DNA from: Bacilli bacterium
GTDB lineage: Bacteria; Bacillota_I; Bacilli_A; RF39; UBA660
DNA length: 64,000 nt
Reading direction: 5' to 3'
Assembly: GCA_017627015.1 (NCBI GenBank)
Contig: JAGAHP010000017.1
Coordinates: 6,823-70,822 of the forward strand
Positions within the stretch are counted from its first letter, which is position 1, and each line of letters starts with the position of its first letter. Made by a program: the position numbers and the translations under genes. Below are positions 53,607-62,709 of the stretch, in pieces. The notes beneath the pieces are model-generated. The model was given only the letters and a program-made list of their open reading frames with translations, did not search any database and was not told the origin of the DNA.

Positions 53607-54080
53607 CTACTTAATAGAAACTATTTCTATATCATAACTTCCGTTAGGACTTTCAATAGTAACTCTTTCACCTTTCTTTTTACCCATAATACCAATTGCA
53701 ATTGGTGATTCATTAGATATTTTATTTTCAAAAGGATCAGCTTCTGTACTACCTACTATAGAATATTCTTCTATTTCATCATCATCTATATATTTAATTT
53801 CTACTGTTGATCCAATAGAAACTTTATCTTTCTTTCCTGATTCAATAATAGTAACGTTATCTACTATATATTCAAGTTCCTTAATTCTTGCTTCAACATG
53901 ACCTTGTCTATCTCTAGCTGCATGATATTCTGCATTTTCAGATAAATCTCCTTGAGCTCTTGCTTCTTTAATTTGTGAAATAACTTCTGGTCTAACATTT
54001 TGCTTTAAATCTTCTAATTCAGCTTTAATTTCTTCTAGACCTTCTTTTGTTAAAAAGATTTCTTTTTTTACACCTTTCAT
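53607..54080 (-). CDS. greA: Transcription elongation factor GreA
   Basis: 157 residues. N-terminal coiled coil (about 8-75) with GDLSENAEYHAARD (about 48-61, the acidic tip), C-terminal FKBP-like domain (about 85-157) with SIVGSTEADP and SPIAIGIMGKKKGE. It stimulates transcript cleavage by stalled RNA polymerase. In B. subtilis greA follows yrrO-udk, and here it follows the yrrM-N-O equivalents with two unknown genes between. It has its own promoter and a hairpin in its leader. Confidence 0.97.
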   Translation of the reverse strand: MKGVKKEIFLTKEGLEEIKAELEDLKQNVRPEVISQIKEARAQGDLSENAEYHAARDRQGHVEARIKELEYIVDNVTIIESGKKDKVSIGSTVEIKYIDDDEIEEYSIVGSTEADPFENKISNESPIAIGIMGKKKGERVTIESPNGSYDIEIVSIK

Positions 54081-54111
54081 AACTGTTCACCTCTTTATGT
54101 ATTAACAGTTA
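54080..54111 (-). promoter_or_regulatory. Leader hairpin of greA enclosing the RBS
   Basis: TAACTGTT (54111-54104 on -) pairs with AACAGTTA (54087-54080), the last base being the A of the start ATG. The loop holds the RBS AGAGGTG. This 8-bp stem could expose or limit translation start. Confidence 0.5.
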
Positions 54112-54114
54112 AAA

Positions 54115-54143
54115 ATGATACTATAAAAAAGAATGTTTGTCAA
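54115..54143 (-). promoter_or_regulatory. Promoter of greA-tig
   Basis: On the - strand TTGACA (54143-54138), 17-bp spacer, TATCAT (54120-54115). The -35 lies in the loop and stem of the preceding terminator. Confidence 0.75.
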
Positions 54144-54154
54144 CAAACATTCTT
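54125..54154 (-). terminator. Terminator of the trmR-trhP operon
   Basis: A perfect 11-bp stem, AAGAATGTTTG/CAAACATTCTT (54129-54139, 54144-54154), with a 4-base loop; on the - strand TTTTTT follows. Confidence 0.9.
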
Positions 54155-54172
54155 AAATTTAGTAATAATTTA

Positions 54173-54568
54173 TTAATCGAAATCTTCTTCCGAACTTGGT
54201 TCATAATTATCGTTATAGATAAGATTTTTCTTTTTCATTCCATTTCTATAACGTTGATAAATGTTATTTTGATCCTCTTTTCTTTCTTCTTCTTCAGAAT
54301 TTCTTAAAGTTTCATAAGAAATGTTTTGTAGTTCAATATGTCTTGATATTGCTTTAAAAGAACCATATATTTCTCTAAAAGATGCATCTTTTAAATCTTT
54401 TTTTAATATTTTTTTAGAAAATAATTCTGCATCCCATGATTTAGCAAAACTAGCTTCAGATTCATTATCAAATAAATCTTGAGAAGTTATTTCAAATCTT
54501 TCTCCCTTTTTTTCTGCAATATATGCAGCAGCATCAAAACAGTCTAAAATATACTCAATTAATGTCAT
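54173..54568 (-). CDS. Hypothetical acidic protein near greA
   Basis: 131 residues, cytosolic. N-terminal Ala-rich helix YILDCFDAAAYIAEKKGERF (about 6-25), C-terminal acidic/hydrophilic tail. No known domain. RBS AAGGAAGGATTTTT. Fifty-six bases separate it from the upstream 102-residue gene on the same strand. Function unknown. Confidence 0.65.
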   Translation of the reverse strand: MTLIEYILDCFDAAAYIAEKKGERFEITSQDLFDNESEASFAKSWDAELFSKKILKKDLKDASFREIYGSFKAISRHIELQNISYETLRNSEEEERKEDQNNIYQRYRNGMKKKNLIYNDNYEPSSEEDFD

Positions 54569-54624
54569 ATAAAAATCCTTCCTTTGATTAATTATTATAA
54601 CACCAAAAAAAGAAGATTCAATAA

Positions 54625-54933
54625 CTAATCGTTAAAAATCTCATCTCTATCAAAATCTTCATTAAACGATAGTATTCTCTTCTTTATATTTTTAGTTTCT
54701 TTCGCTATATTATTTTCTTTATAAGAAAATCCCCACGGACTATTTAAAACCATATGTTTAATTATTTCACTTGAATTGCTCTCTTCTAAAGATTTATTTA
54801 AATAGATTAAACAATAATCATTTGCTGATACCTGATCTGCTTTTAAATACTGTAGTACACATTTAATTGTACTTTGTCTATCTCTATCATACATTTCAAG
54901 ATTTTTATATACATATTGTTTTAAAGTTTCCAT
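54625..54933 (-). CDS. Hypothetical protein after trhP2
   Basis: 102 residues, cytosolic and helical. METLKQYVYKNLEMYDRDRQ start follows AGCAGGAGGTATT. A C-terminal acidic tail (EDFDRDEIFND). It lies 12 bp downstream of the TrhP2 gene on the same strand and is probably cotranscribed with it. No family recognised. Confidence 0.65.
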   Translation of the reverse strand: METLKQYVYKNLEMYDRDRQSTIKCVLQYLKADQVSANDYCLIYLNKSLEESNSSEIIKHMVLNSPWGFSYKENNIAKETKNIKKRILSFNEDFDRDEIFND

Positions 54934-54945
54934 GAATACCTCCTG

Positions 54946-56142
54946 CTAGTCTAAAAAATCTATTCTAATTATATCATATTTTTCTACTTTTTTATCACAA
55001 GGTATTCTTAAAATTTCTTGAGGATGTCTAGCAGCGTCAACTAGATCACCATCTTCATTTTTTATATAATCTACTTTAATATTAAATGATTCTTTTTTTG
55101 GACCAAATATATTAACAATATCTCCTTTTTCAAAATAATTTCTTTGCTCTAGAACTATCTCTTTATTTTCTTCATCGTATTCAAGAACTACTCCTAAGAA
55201 GTCTTGATTAGTATTTTCTTGTCTTCCAATATAATACTGTTCATCTTTTCCAGGGAACTTATCAAAATACTGAGGTGTTGTTTCTCTATTTGCGCATCTT
55301 TTAACTTCTATATCATCCTTTTCATTATATTTATAATTACCTGAATAATAATTATCAATTACTCTTCTATATACACTTAGAAGGGTTGCTACATAATAAA
55401 TCGATTTCATTCTACCCTCTATTTTAAATGATTTAACACCTATATCAATTAATTCTGGTATTTGTTTTAATAACGATAAATCTTTTGGAGAAAAAGAGAA
55501 ATCAGTTTCTTTATTTATTTTTTTATCTTTATCATATATATCAAATGTCCATCTACATATTTGAGCACAAGCTCCTCTATTAGAATCTCTATTAGTTAAA
55601 TAATTTGATAATGTGCATCTTCCTGAATATGCCATACACATTGCTCCATGTATAAATACTTCAGTATCTATTCCTGTTTCATCTATTATATTTTTAATAT
55701 CATTTTTTGAGCATTCTCTAGCAAGTACTACTCTTTTAACTCCTTCTTTTTGAAAGAATTTAACAGCTTCTTTATTTAAACAAGAACTTTGAGTACTTAA
55801 ATGAAATTCTAAATTAATATTATTATCTTTAATTAAATCTAAAATAAACATATCAGATGCGATAATAGCATCTACTTCATACTCTTCTAATTTTTTTAAA
55901 TAATCAATTAATTTTTCATCATCATTCTCATGAAAAACTATATTTACAGTTACATATACCTTTACATTTCTTTTGTGAGCATATTCTACTCCTTCTTTAA
56001 TTTCATCTAACGTAAAGTTTTTTGCATTACTTCTAAGTGAATAGTTTTCACCACCTAAGTATATTGCATCTGCACCATATAAACAGGCCCATTTTAAACG
56101 CTCTAAATCGCCTGCAGGAGCAAGTAATTCCACTCTATTCAT
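54946..56142 (-). CDS. trhP2: U32 peptidase-family tRNA hydroxylase component (TrhP2/YrrO)
   Basis: 398 residues. U32 family core: ELLAPAGDLERLKWACLYGADAIYLGG (about 5-31), HGAMCMAYSGRCTLSNYL (about 165-182) and GACAQICRW (about 190-198). The cysteines (about 169, 176, 192, 196) are placed as in the Fe-S-binding U32 proteins. In B. subtilis YrrN/YrrO (TrhP1/P2) hydroxylate U34 of tRNA with prephenate to give ho5U. Overlaps the next gene (trhP1) by 8 bp. The YrrO role follows from order and length. Confidence 0.85.
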   Translation of the reverse strand: MNRVELLAPAGDLERLKWACLYGADAIYLGGENYSLRSNAKNFTLDEIKEGVEYAHKRNVKVYVTVNIVFHENDDEKLIDYLKKLEEYEVDAIIASDMFILDLIKDNNINLEFHLSTQSSCLNKEAVKFFQKEGVKRVVLARECSKNDIKNIIDETGIDTEVFIHGAMCMAYSGRCTLSNYLTNRDSNRGACAQICRWTFDIYDKDKKINKETDFSFSPKDLSLLKQIPELIDIGVKSFKIEGRMKSIYYVATLLSVYRRVIDNYYSGNYKYNEKDDIEVKRCANRETTPQYFDKFPGKDEQYYIGRQENTNQDFLGVVLEYDEENKEIVLEQRNYFEKGDIVNIFGPKKESFNIKVDYIKNEDGDLVDAARHPQEILRIPCDKKVEKYDIIRIDFLD

Positions 56143-57025
56143 AATCTTCCACCTTATATACAGTTTTCTTATCTAAAAAGCCATAAAATGTATTTGATTC
56201 AGTATTAGAATCTACCACATTTTCTAAAGATTTAATAAAATCATTATCATTTGGAGCACTTCTTAATGATGAAAACGCCTCTATTACATTAGAAAAATTA
56301 GTTTTATCTAATTTAAAATTATCTAATATAATAAAATCTATACCATTTTCTAACAATTCTGGATAAAACTTAATACCGTTCAATACATCATTTGTAAAGA
56401 AATTAGTATTATCTTGTTCTACTAAAAAATAATCTTTATTTTTTATCTTGTCTTTAATTATATATGTATCTTCTTTTTTATTTTGATCTATATATTCAAA
56501 ATAATTAGTTAATAACTTTCTAGAAGAAGTAGCCATATTTAAATAACCATATAAAATAGTACCAATTTTAATGTTTGTATTCTTTTTAATCTTAATAATT
56601 TCATCAATAGTTATTTCAGTACTTAATAAGGCATGTGTAACTCCTCTTTTTTCTAAAAAATTAATTGTATTTGAATTGGTACCTAAATGATTACCTATCC
56701 AAACTATTTCACCTTTATAATTTATATCTTTCAATATATTTAATACACCTAAATCACTGAAGCATATACCTGTAATATCCATATCTTTTATATTATTTAT
56801 TGCATCTTTTACTTTATCTATATCTTCATTAAAGTATAATTTATTAAAAGCAACAAATATCTTTTTATTAGTCTTTTTAACTAACTCTTTTAATTCAGAT
56901 AAATTAAATAATTTGTTAAAGTTTTCACTATACTTATCTAATCCCACTATTAGACCATCAATATCATGATCTACATATAAATCACTTTTATCTATTGATG
57001 TAAGTGGTACAAATATCTCACTCAT
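56135..57025 (-). CDS. trhP1: U32 family-related protein TrhP1/YrrN
   Basis: 296 residues, a shorter U32 relative. DGLIVGLDKYSENFNKLF (about 24-41) and KKIFVAFNKLYF (about 54-65) mirror the barrel start of TrhP2, with the Cys-rich part missing. In B. subtilis the short and long U32 genes are adjacent and work together. Located between trmR and trhP2 with 8-bp and 1-bp overlaps. The partner role is inferred from this arrangement. Confidence 0.75.
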   Translation of the reverse strand: MSEIFVPLTSIDKSDLYVDHDIDGLIVGLDKYSENFNKLFNLSELKELVKKTNKKIFVAFNKLYFNEDIDKVKDAINNIKDMDITGICFSDLGVLNILKDINYKGEIVWIGNHLGTNSNTINFLEKRGVTHALLSTEITIDEIIKIKKNTNIKIGTILYGYLNMATSSRKLLTNYFEYIDQNKKEDTYIIKDKIKNKDYFLVEQDNTNFFTNDVLNGIKFYPELLENGIDFIILDNFKLDKTNFSNVIEAFSSLRSAPNDNDFIKSLENVVDSNTESNTFYGFLDKKTVYKVEDYE

Positions 57026-57624
57026 TAATCCTCCTTTTTAGTAGTAACTGCTATTCCGTCTCCTGTTTTATAAAATTTAGTATTATATTCAGTATTTTCC
57101 TTTAAAAACTCAATATATTTTTTTATCTTATTAACTAATTGTCTTAAATTTTTATTTTTAATTCTTTCTTTTTCTTCTACTAATCCATGAAACAACATAT
57201 TATCTGTAACAATTAATCCTTTTTTATTTAGTAGTTTTGAATATTTATTAAAGAACTTTATATTTTGTCCTTTAGCAGCATCTATAAAAATTAAATCATA
57301 CGAACCAGTTATTTCAGTTTCTAATGCATCCCCTAATATAATATTAATTTGTTTTTCTTTATTCATTTTTTTAATATTTTTAATAGCTTTTAAATATCTT
57401 TCTTGATCTCTTTCAATAGTAACTATTTTTATATCATCTCTAACTGAAGCCATTTTTAAAGCAGAATAACCTATTGCAGAACCTATTTCTAATATATTTT
57501 TTACATCATTCTTATCAATTAATCTACATAAAAAATTAATGCCCCTTTTATTCATTATTGGGACATCATTTTCTTTTGCATATTTTTCTATTTCTAAAAA
57601 ATATTCATCCATACTACTTTTCAT
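57025..57624 (-). CDS. trmR: tRNA 5-hydroxyuridine methyltransferase TrmR (YrrM)
   Basis: 199 residues, class I SAM O-methyltransferase (PF01596). SAM motif ILEIGSAIGYSAL (about 40-52), TIERDQERY (about 65-73), YDLIFIDAAKGQ (about 107-118) and VTDNMLFHG (about 136-144). In B. subtilis TrmR methylates ho5U34 to mo5U34 in tRNA. Starts inside the end of the DUF1292 gene (11-bp overlap) and is followed by the hydroxylase pair, matching the yrrM-yrrN-yrrO order. Confidence 0.92.
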   Translation of the reverse strand: MKSSMDEYFLEIEKYAKENDVPIMNKRGINFLCRLIDKNDVKNILEIGSAIGYSALKMASVRDDIKIVTIERDQERYLKAIKNIKKMNKEKQINIILGDALETEITGSYDLIFIDAAKGQNIKFFNKYSKLLNKKGLIVTDNMLFHGLVEEKERIKNKNLRQLVNKIKKYIEFLKENTEYNTKFYKTGDGIAVTTKKED

Positions 57625-57889
57625 CCTTAGTTAAGTTAGCAAGTATACCTTCAATTAACTTCCATTCTTTTTCAGTTTCAATAGGTCCTAATTCACTAGT
57701 TTCTTTACTAGGATCAAATGTAGATGCATAAGTTCTATATTTTCCATTTTCATCTAATGTTTCATCTGTATATACTATATAGTTTTTATTAGTTTCAGCT
57801 AAATCAAATGTATATAGTATTCTGCATTCTTTTTTATTACCTTCATTATCTATATATGTAAAATAATTTTTATTATCATTCTTTGGCAT
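57614..57889 (-). CDS. yrzB: DUF1292 protein (YrzB)
   Basis: 91 residues. The pattern FTYIDNEGNKKECRILYTFDLAETNKNYIVYTD is the DUF1292 signature. Small cytosolic protein, always near ruvX/ireB in Bacillota; function not established. One base after ruvX stops, then 11-bp overlap into trmR. Confidence 0.88.
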   Translation of the reverse strand: MPKNDNKNYFTYIDNEGNKKECRILYTFDLAETNKNYIVYTDETLDENGKYRTYASTFDPSKETSELGPIETEKEWKLIEGILANLTKDEK

Positions 57890-57890
57890 A

Positions 57891-58310
57891 TTATTTGTCC
57901 TTTCTATCTAGATATCTTTGTAATATTATAGTAGCCGCTAAACCATCTACTTTTTTCTTTCTTTTGTTTCTAGATATATCAGATTTTATCATTATATTAT
58001 TTGCTTCTACAGAAGAAAGTCTTTCATCTTCTAATATTACTTCTAATTTTAAATTATCTTCTAATATTTTTTTAAAAGAAATACTTCTTTCACCTGCAAA
58101 ACCAACTGTATTATTCATATTTTTAGGTAAACCTAAAACTATTTTTTCTATATTATATTCTTTAATTATTTCATTAATTGGATTAATTAGTGATTCATAA
58201 TCTTCTTCTTTAAAGAATATTGTCTTATAAAAAGACGCTATTATACCTAATTTATCACTAATTGCTACACCACATGTCTTTGTTCCTAAATCTAAACCAA
58301 TATATCTCAT
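57891..58310 (-). CDS. ruvX: RuvX/YqgF-type Holliday junction resolvase
   Basis: 139 residues. RNase H-like: YIGLDLGTKTCGVAISDKLG (about 3-22), VLGLPKNMNN (about 56-65), EDERLSSVEA (about 93-102) and LAATIILQRYLD (about 125). Acts on Holliday junctions or pre-16S rRNA ends. It starts exactly at the stop of ireB and is followed by yrzB, the standard yrzL-yrrK-yrzB order. Confidence 0.93.
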   Translation of the reverse strand: MRYIGLDLGTKTCGVAISDKLGIIASFYKTIFFKEEDYESLINPINEIIKEYNIEKIVLGLPKNMNNTVGFAGERSISFKKILEDNLKLEVILEDERLSSVEANNIMIKSDISRNKRKKKVDGLAATIILQRYLDRKDK

Positions 58311-58558
58311 TATTTATTTAAATAATTACGAAGTAAAAATTCAATTATATCAGTTCTATCTAATTTAGTTACTTTTTTTCTTGTTTCTTTATAATTTGAT
58401 ATATAACCAGGATCTCCACTAATTAGATAACCAACTAATTGATTTATCGAATTATATCCCCTTTCTTCTAGAGCTATAGAAGCATCGTTTAAAGTTTCTT
58501 TAACCAAGATATCATTAAAATCTCTTGTATCAAATATATTTGTTGTGCCTAAATTCAT
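58310..58558 (-). CDS. ireB: IreB family regulatory protein (UPF0297)
   Basis: 82 residues. TNIFDTRDFNDILVKETLNDASIALEERGYNSINQLVGYLISGDPGYI (about 4-52) is UPF0297. In Enterococcus IreB is phosphorylated by the Ser/Thr kinase IreK and regulates cephalosporin resistance. Start at 58558 chosen because the TTG 18 bp upstream lies in the RBS (GAGAGG). An extended -10 (TGTTATACT) is seen at 58584-58592. Confidence 0.92.
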   Translation of the reverse strand: MNLGTTNIFDTRDFNDILVKETLNDASIALEERGYNSINQLVGYLISGDPGYISNYKETRKKVTKLDRTDIIEFLLRNYLNK

Positions 58559-58601
58559 AATAAATTCACCTCTCAACGCTAATAGTATAACATAAATACA
58601 T

Positions 58602-58626
58602 AAAAAAAGGAATAGATACCTATTCC
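58602..58626 (-). terminator. Terminator after mltG
   Basis: GGAATAG (58609-58615) pairs with CTATTCC (58620-58626), with seven Ts on the - strand. Confidence 0.85.
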
Positions 58627-58627
58627 T

Positions 58628-59698
58628 CTAATATGTAAACCATAAACCATCTTTTTTTAATTTTTCAATGGTAGATGTATGTTCTGCATCTGTTTCACTA
58701 AAATATATTTTACTATTTTTGTCAGCAACAAAATAGAAATAACTATTTTTTGTATAATTAATTGCAGCATCTATCGCATCAGATGAAGGATTACATATTG
58801 GACCTACTGGTATCTTACCCGCAGATGACATTGGTCTTGTATTATATGGATTATTACTATCTATTTCAGCTTGGTATAAATCTCTTTCACCCATATCTAC
58901 TTTGGCAGCATAATATGTAGTAACATCACTACCTAATGGTAAATTAGTATTTAATCTATTATAAAATACACCAATTATATTTTTTCTATCATCGGTAGTT
59001 TTACCTTCTAATTCTGCGATTGACGCTAGTGTTATAATTTTATGAACTCCCATATTTGATTCATCTATTTTAGTTTTATATTTATCTAATACTTTTTCCT
59101 CTTGATCTAACATCTTTTTAAAAATATCTTTAATAGTAGATTTTTCGTATATTTCATATGTATCAGGATATAAATATCCTTCTAATGAATAATATATATT
59201 ATCATTTAGAATATCGTCAGTTAAGAACCAATATTCATCCATTAAAGACTTTATATATTCTTTATCATTTAATGTATTAATTATATCATTTTCAGTTATT
59301 TTAGTATTTTCTGTTATTGTTTTAATAAAACCTCTCATATTTTTACCTTCATGGAAAGTTAATGTCTTAGTCGCTTGTTTTGGGGTACTAGTTAATGTTT
59401 TAAAAATTTCTTTTAATCCCATATTTCTATTTAATTCAAAATTTCCATGTTGAACATTATTAATTTTATTTAATTTAACATATAATAAAGTAAATTTTCT
59501 ACTTTTAATTAATCCATCTTTTTTTAATAAATTAATTATTTCTCTTGTATTAGTTTTTTCTTCAATTGTCACTAATACTTTTTCATTTTTACTAGATACA
59601 GGACTTACTAAATAAAAACATACTACTATTCCTAAAAGTACTCCTATTATTATTATAATTTCAATCAATCTAAATATTATTCTTCTTTTCTTTTTCAT
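58628..59698 (-). CDS. mltG: Endolytic transglycosylase MltG (YrrL)
   Basis: 356 residues. One N-terminal membrane segment (about 8-30), LysM-like subdomain (about 40-100), then the YceG catalytic domain: ITLASIAELEGKT (catalytic Glu about 216), RLNTNLPLGSDVTTYYA (about 236), NPYNTRPMSSAGKIPVGPICNP (about 266). Cuts nascent peptidoglycan in the membrane-facing zone. Start at the ATG at 59698, 9 bp from AGGAGG. In B. subtilis (yrrL) it lies by the same genes. Confidence 0.95.
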   Translation of the reverse strand: MKKKRRIIFRLIEIIIIIGVLLGIVVCFYLVSPVSSKNEKVLVTIEEKTNTREIINLLKKDGLIKSRKFTLLYVKLNKINNVQHGNFELNRNMGLKEIFKTLTSTPKQATKTLTFHEGKNMRGFIKTITENTKITENDIINTLNDKEYIKSLMDEYWFLTDDILNDNIYYSLEGYLYPDTYEIYEKSTIKDIFKKMLDQEEKVLDKYKTKIDESNMGVHKIITLASIAELEGKTTDDRKNIIGVFYNRLNTNLPLGSDVTTYYAAKVDMGERDLYQAEIDSNNPYNTRPMSSAGKIPVGPICNPSSDAIDAAINYTKNSYFYFVADKNSKIYFSETDAEHTSTIEKLKKDGLWFTY

Positions 59699-59805
59699 TT
59701 CCAAATGCCTCCTACAATATTATTTTATCATAATATTCTAAAATCTTTTTATTTTATGCATATAAATATCAATAAAACGTAAAGAAAAAGAAGACCCAAG
59801 TCTTC

Positions 59806-60819
59806 TTATTTTATCTCATATGGATTATCAAATGTACCATTACCACAATTATATTCACTTAAACCACTTATATATTGTACTTTTTTAATTAAAATATTAT
59901 CTTCTAATTTTGAAGAAATTACTTCATATTTATCATTTACTTTATATACCTGATCATTTTCTAAAGATGTAGATGTATATGTATTTCCAAGCATATTTAA
60001 TAAATAACTATTACATGTTTCTTTGTTAATATTTGTAATATTATTATATTTACATGCTGAAGATGCATTTACAATATCAGATACATTTACATAAGAATAA
60101 GTTCCTATATATCTAGGGTTACCTACTGTATAAGTATTATTTCTTTTTTCATTTTTTATAATTGATGGTACATCTTTTGTTTCACTTCTAACAAAACCTA
60201 CATAAAAAATACCTTTATATCCATCCTCAGTAACATTATCATTATCTTTTAAATAATTAATATTTCCTGATTTACCCCATTTTTCTTCTGTAAAGTTTTC
60301 AGTTGATATAACTTTTAAATCGTTTGAATTAGTAATACCAATTATTCTATATAATTTGCCATTATATTTAATATAGTTTTTAGGATCTTCAGCCTTATAA
60401 TAGTATTTTATATCATAAGCATCTTTTTCATTGTTACTATTAGCTTCATAATCTTTATCACTAATATTATTTATCAAAAAATCATTAATTTTATTATACG
60501 TGAATTCATCTTTATAAACACTTACATAACCTTTAAAATTTTTGTTATTATTTATTAATCTAGTTTTTACTAAATCATCTGTATTTATTCTTATTTCTAA
60601 ATCTTCTTTTAATAAATCCGCAAAATAATCTTGATTATTAGATATATATACTTTAGCAGCGTCGATAACTATTTCTTCAGTTATCTCATTTTTTTGTTCC
60701 TTTACTACTTTTTGTTCTTCTTTTATAATTTCTTTTTGTTTATATTCTATCCATATCAAACAAAAAGCCGCTAATGTAATAATAAATATTCTAAATATTA
60801 AAAATTTTCTATCATTCAT
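59806..60819 (-). CDS. Membrane-anchored extracytoplasmic protein, unknown
   Basis: 337 residues. One N-terminal membrane segment (about 7-26) with a short coiled coil (about 28-50, KEEQKVVKEQK), then a soluble region. The segment KNYIKYNGKLYRIIGITNSNDLKVIS (about 148-173) is like the 'KYNxxxWRIIGI' region of surface proteins of gut Bacillota. Four Cys in pairs near residues 260-330 could form disulfides. Function unknown. It lies between uvrC and mltG without a clear operon link. Confidence 0.7.
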   Translation of the reverse strand: MNDRKFLIFRIFIITLAAFCLIWIEYKQKEIIKEEQKVVKEQKNEITEEIVIDAAKVYISNNQDYFADLLKEDLEIRINTDDLVKTRLINNNKNFKGYVSVYKDEFTYNKINDFLINNISDKDYEANSNNEKDAYDIKYYYKAEDPKNYIKYNGKLYRIIGITNSNDLKVISTENFTEEKWGKSGNINYLKDNDNVTEDGYKGIFYVGFVRSETKDVPSIIKNEKRNNTYTVGNPRYIGTYSYVNVSDIVNASSACKYNNITNINKETCNSYLLNMLGNTYTSTSLENDQVYKVNDKYEVISSKLEDNILIKKVQYISGLSEYNCGNGTFDNPYEIK

Positions 60820-60854
60820 ACATATTACCTCATAAATTATTATAAAAAAAATAT

Positions 60855-62636
60855 TTACTTTTGTAAATATTCTTTTAATACTGGTATTACACTTTTTGGA
60901 ATAATCTTTTCAAGTTCTTCATTAGATGCATCAAGTATTCCTTTTAGTGTTCCAAACTTCTTTAATAGTTCTTTTTTTCTTTGTTTACCAATTCCTGGAA
61001 TTTCATCTAATTTAGAAGAGAATGTACCTTTACTTCTTATTTCTTTATGGTATGAAATAGCAAATCTATGTACTTCTTCACTTATTGTGTCAAGAAAATG
61101 AAATAAATCACTATTCTTTTCTACTTCAATAAATTCTCCATCAGGAGAAACTAAATGAGTGATTCTATGTTTATCATTCTTTTGCATTCCATATACAGGT
61201 ATATTTAAAGCTAAATTATCAAGAATTTCCTTGGTAGCATTAATCTGTATAAGTCCACCATCAACTAGTATTAGATCTGGTGCCTTTAAATCATCATTGA
61301 TAACTCTTGCATATCTTCTTTCAATTACTTCCTGCATCATATGATAATCATCTTTAGCGTCACTAATTATTTTATATTTCCTATAGTCTTTTTTACTCTT
61401 TTTACCATCGATAAATACAACCATACCACTAACTCTAAAATTACCAAACAAATGAGAATTATCAAAACTTTCTATTCTATGTACTTCAAATCCTATTTTT
61501 TTACTTAATTCTTCACAAGCATGTACAGTTCTATTGTAATCATTTTTAATTAGTTTGATTTTATCTTCAATCTTGATCTTCGCATTTTCCTTTGCCATAT
61601 CAAGTAATTTTTTCTTATCTCCTTTTTGAGGAGTTATTACTTTAACATCTAACACTTCGCTAAGCAAATCATTATCTAAGCCAGTTGGAACAAGTATTTC
61701 TCTAGGTTTAAATCTATCATCTTGTTCATAAAAAGATATGATAAAATTATTCATAACATCTGATTCATCTTCATTTAGTTCATAAACATAGCTATCTCTT
61801 TCAACTAAATTACCGTTTCTAGAGTGAAGAACTTGAACACTTATATAATCTTTATATACATAATAATTAAATATATCCCTATTTACATTATCATTAAAGT
61901 CAATTTTTTGTTTTTCAAGTACAACTTTGATATATTCCATTACTTCTTTAATTTCTTTTGCTTTTTCAAAATTTAATTTTTCAGAAGCATTAAGCATTTC
62001 TTTTTCTAACTTATTATATATATCATGATAATTACCATTTAAAAAACTAGTTATTTCAAGTACCATATTGTCCATAATAATTTTATCTATATCAAGTTTA
62101 CAATAACCAAGGCATTCACCAATGTGATAATAAAGACATAAGTCATCTTTAAAAGTTTTACATTTTTTTAAAGGGTACATTCTATTTAATATTTGCACTA
62201 TTCTTTTAGCAGCATAACTATTTGGATATGGACCAAATAACTTAACATTTTTTCTTTTCATTCTTTTATTTGGTCTAACAATAGATAGTTCTGGATATTT
62301 ATCATAAGTAAGCATAATATATGGATATTGTTTATCATCTCTAAAGATAATATTATATTTTGGATCATATTTTTTTATTAAATTTATTTCAAGAAGTAAA
62401 GCTTCTTTCTCAGAACCTGTTACTATATATTCAAAATCAACTATATTTTGAACAAGCAGTTTTGTTTTACCATACTTTTCTCCTCTAAAATAACTCTTAA
62501 CCCTATTTTTAAGTATTTTGGCTTTACCAACATAAATAATAGTACCAGTTTCATCTTTCATAAGATAGCAACCTGGAGAGTCTGGTAATAACGCTAATTT
62601 TTTCTTAATATTTTCTCTTATATCCATATTCATCAC
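60855..62636 (-). CDS. uvrC: Excinuclease ABC subunit C
   Basis: 593 residues. GIY-YIG nuclease domain (about 15-95: PGCYLMKDETGTIIYVGKAK), UVR motif (about 205-240), RNase H-like C-nuclease (about 390-530: HRIESFDNSHLFG and LILVDGGLIQINA) and HhH tail (about 548-590: IPGIGKQRKKELLKKFGT). Incises both sides of bulky lesions with UvrAB. The first codons can be read as GTG (62636), ATG (62633) or ATG (62627); the last best fits the family. The RBS is weak. Confidence 0.97.
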   Translation of the reverse strand: MMNMDIRENIKKKLALLPDSPGCYLMKDETGTIIYVGKAKILKNRVKSYFRGEKYGKTKLLVQNIVDFEYIVTGSEKEALLLEINLIKKYDPKYNIIFRDDKQYPYIMLTYDKYPELSIVRPNKRMKRKNVKLFGPYPNSYAAKRIVQILNRMYPLKKCKTFKDDLCLYYHIGECLGYCKLDIDKIIMDNMVLEITSFLNGNYHDIYNKLEKEMLNASEKLNFEKAKEIKEVMEYIKVVLEKQKIDFNDNVNRDIFNYYVYKDYISVQVLHSRNGNLVERDSYVYELNEDESDVMNNFIISFYEQDDRFKPREILVPTGLDNDLLSEVLDVKVITPQKGDKKKLLDMAKENAKIKIEDKIKLIKNDYNRTVHACEELSKKIGFEVHRIESFDNSHLFGNFRVSGMVVFIDGKKSKKDYRKYKIISDAKDDYHMMQEVIERRYARVINDDLKAPDLILVDGGLIQINATKEILDNLALNIPVYGMQKNDKHRITHLVSPDGEFIEVEKNSDLFHFLDTISEEVHRFAISYHKEIRSKGTFSSKLDEIPGIGKQRKKELLKKFGTLKGILDASNEELEKIIPKSVIPVLKEYLQK

Positions 62637-62640
62637 TTAT

Positions 62641-62709
62641 TAGTATTTCCCTTCTTTTTAAATTATATCATATTTGGTATTTTTATAGTATAATTAAATT
62701 GGTGATATT
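62641..62709. promoter_or_regulatory. Divergent promoter region of uvrC and yigZ
   Basis: TATAAT boxes occur on both strands: + strand near 62688-62693 and - strand near 62661-62666. The -35 elements are poor. Confidence 0.4.
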
